Source: Pseudomonas sp. UFMG81
GTDB taxonomy: Bacteria > Pseudomonadota > Gammaproteobacteria > Pseudomonadales > Pseudomonadaceae
Direction: 5' to 3'
Length of the DNA stretch: 64,000 nt
NCBI RefSeq assembly: GCF_015354575.1
Contig: NZ_JACAFQ010000018.1
Span: 1 to 64,000 of the forward strand
Numbering within the stretch: the stretch's first letter is position 1; every line of letters starts with the position of its first letter. A program made the translations under genes and the position numbers. The notes below the pieces were generated by a model. That model saw only the letters and a list, made by a program, of their open reading frames with translations. It was not told the origin of the DNA and ran no database searches. Of this stretch, positions 62,621 to 64,000 are shown piece by piece.

Positions 62621-63222
62621 ATGGCCACACCCACAAAGAAAGCTCACAAACTGGTCGGCCAAAAAGCGCCACTGAGACTCAGGGACATTTGGGCTATCAG
62701 AGTGCGACTGGAAATCGCAAACAAGGATCGTGACCTGGCGCTGTTCAACCTCGCTATCGACAGCAAACTACGAGCCTGCGATTTAACGAAGCTGCGCGTC
62801 AGAGACATCGCTCACGGGGATTATGTATCGACGCGTGCAATCGTCATGCAACAGAAGACCCAGCGGCCGGTGCAGTTCGAAATCACCGCCCAGACGAGAG
62901 CATCAGTTGAAGCTTGGATCCTTGCCGCTCGCCGTCGCAACGACGATTTCCTTTTCCCCAGCCGTGTTCGACATTCAGCGCACATATCCACGAGACAGTA
63001 CGCCCGCATAGTGAAAGCTTAGGTAACGACAATCGGTCTCGCCCCACGCTCTATGGAACCCATACGCTTCGTAGAACCAAAGCCTCGCTGATCTATCGCA
63101 AAACGAAGAACCTGCGGGCGGTTCAACTGCTGCTAGGCAATACGAAACTGGAGAGCACTGTTCGATACCTCGGGATTGAGGTGGACGACGCTCTAGAAAT
63201 GGCGGAGCAGACTGAGGTTTGA
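62621..63222 (+). pseudogene. Broken tyrosine integrase
   Basis: A 200-residue phage-type integrase in pieces. The first part (62621-63022: SKLRACDLTKLRVRDI, FLFPSRVRHSAHISTRQYAR) ends at TAG in KAx-VTTIGL, where a Trp (TGG) is expected. The second part continues in another frame (YGTHTLRRTKASLIYRKTKN, LLLGNTKLESTVRYLG) with His-x-x-Arg and the Tyr. At least two lesions, a nonsense codon and a frameshift near 63035-63050, so it is inactive. Confidence 0.8.
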
Positions 63223-63427
63223 CCTTTTCTCCACGTTGGCGCCGGGTTTCGAGCCGGCGCCTCCTTGAGTCAGCTACCGACCCATAGCGGTCATTCAAAA
63301 TACGCGCCGTTTGCGAGCAAGAGCGGCGAGCATACTCTCTACTGTGTCTAAAGGGCCCAATCGATCATTTTGTCACCTCAACAAAATTGGTTATGGGCGC
63401 CGCATCAGAACCATCACAGGTTCTAAA
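63223..63427. other. Intergenic region with terminator-like hairpin
   Basis: A GGCGCCGG/CCGGCGCC hairpin (63238-63261) follows the integrase pseudogene. The rest is AT-richer and shows no gene. The end of the minus-strand aldo/keto reductase gene lies to the right. Confidence 0.4.
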
Positions 63428-64000
63428 TCAGCGAATAGCCCTGTTCGGCACATCGATTAGCTCCAGCATCCCGCCTGCAAGCATAGGTGCCGAAGCAGCC
63501 ACTACATCGTGCGGGAAGCCGAGACTGATGGCACTAGCGTTCTCCAGCCGGTCGAGTTGTGTCTGAGTCAGCCGAACCTCTAGCGCGGCGAGGTTGTCGA
63601 CGAGTTGCTCGTCGGTACGCGGCCCAATGATCGGTAGTATTCCCTTGGCTAGTACCCATCCAATGGCGACCTGCCCCGGTGAATACCCCGTCTCTGCGGC
63701 AATTGCCAACACAGCGTCCACGGTCGCGACCTTGCGCTGATCGCTTTCGCCATGGATAACCGCACCCAGCCCTTGGGCCCGACCTGTTTCACCTTTGCGG
63801 TACTTGCCGGTGAGCAAACCACCCCCAAGCGGCGACCACCCGACAGTCCCCAGATTGAACCCCGCAGCCATCGGCAGCAATTCACGCTCCGCCGACCGTT
63901 CCACCAAGCTGTATTCTAATTGAACAGCGGAAATGGGTGACCAACCACGTAGCTCGGCTATGGTAGCGCCGGTAGCGATACGCCACGCGGGAAAGTCCGA
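63428..64000 (-). CDS. Aldo/keto reductase, C-terminal part (runs off window)
   Basis: The minus-strand frame is open to the window edge, where it reads SDFPAWRIATGATIAE, a typical AKR strand-loop. It continues with VQLEYSLVERSAERELLPMA, GWSPLGGGLLTGKY and WVLAKGILPIIGPRTDEQLV, the NADPH-binding end. AKR11/12-like (general stress or sugar-aldehyde reductase). The N-terminus with Asp/Tyr of the catalytic tetrad is outside the window. Any GTG near 63907 is internal. Confidence 0.88.
   Translation of the reverse strand, partial: SDFPAWRIATGATIAELRGWSPISAVQLEYSLVERSAERELLPMAAGFNLGTVGWSPLGGGLLTGKYRKGETGRAQGLGAVIHGESDQRKVATVDAVLAIAAETGYSPGQVAIGWVLAKGILPIIGPRTDEQLVDNLAALEVRLTQTQLDRLENASAISLGFPHDVVAASAPMLAGGMLELIDVPNRAIR

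Noticed and set aside
1..64000. CRISPR arrays, tRNA or rRNA genes and replication origins
   Set aside because: Read through for spaced direct repeats, cloverleaf arms and conserved rRNA blocks; none recognised by eye.

Overview
The window looks like a chromosomal segment of a fluorescent Pseudomonas, most likely P. putida-like. Supporting signs are the GC-rich, strongly GC3-biased core genes, the Pseudomonas-type REP/REPIN repeats near 5.7 kb, the AlgF/I/J/X-like acylation genes and the overall gene content. No rRNA, tRNA or CRISPR array was recognised. All identifications come from reading motifs; no database search was run.

Layout. (1) 1-6.0 kb: the end of a Gly-rich exported protein gene, a ZntB/CorA transporter, an NAD-binding thioester-reductase-like protein, and a small MerR regulon (alpha/beta hydrolase, MerR regulator, exported acetoacetate-decarboxylase-fold protein). 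Two promoters there have the 19-bp spacer typical of MerR control. (2) 6.0-22.3 kb: a large exopolysaccharide locus on the minus strand. It holds a UDP-GlcNAc 2-epimerase, a BcsB-like protein, an NfrB-like glycosyltransferase with a C-terminal MshEN domain (a c-di-GMP-binding fold), an NfrA-like TPR/outer-membrane protein, AlgX-, AlgJ-, AlgI- and AlgF-like acyl-transfer proteins, a carrier protein, a DltA-like adenylation enzyme and an acyl-CoA-dehydrogenase-fold flavoprotein. A Tat-lipoprotein of the DUF4434 type converges on it. Together they suggest a c-di-GMP-controlled ManNAc-type glycan carrying an acyl or aminoacyl group that is activated, loaded on a carrier and oxidised. (3) 22.4-26.4 kb: a quinone-reductase-like flavoprotein with a divergent LysR regulator, very small membrane/lipoprotein genes, a lipoprotein and a thymidylate-kinase-like NTPase.

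(4) 26.4-51.2 kb: a mosaic island with lower GC. It contains an IS3-family remnant, a complete-looking Druantia type I anti-phage operon (druABCDE), a three-tyrosine-recombinase module with a small coiled-coil partner (Tn554/integrase-trio style), and a Tn7/Tn5053-like transposon. The transposon has a DDE transposase broken by a frameshift in a T6 run, a normal TniB ATPase, a second ATPase with a ruined Walker A, a TniQ protein and an unrecognised first gene. (5) 51.2-56.1 kb: accessory genes, including an XRE regulator with its operator, a metallophosphoesterase and several hypotheticals.

(6) 56.1-62.5 kb: a tight seven-gene minus-strand operon: thermostable-haemolysin-family protein, AMP-dependent ligase, haem-oxygenase-like diiron (TenA-fold) enzyme, SDR, TPR protein, OmpR-type response regulator and histidine kinase. 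An OmpR-type direct repeat lies in front of its first gene. It looks like a self-regulated small-molecule pathway. (7) 62.6-64 kb: a broken tyrosine integrase and the 3' part of an aldo/keto reductase gene.

The most promising undescribed systems are the decorated glycan operon (2) and the haemolysin/ligase/diiron-enzyme operon (6).
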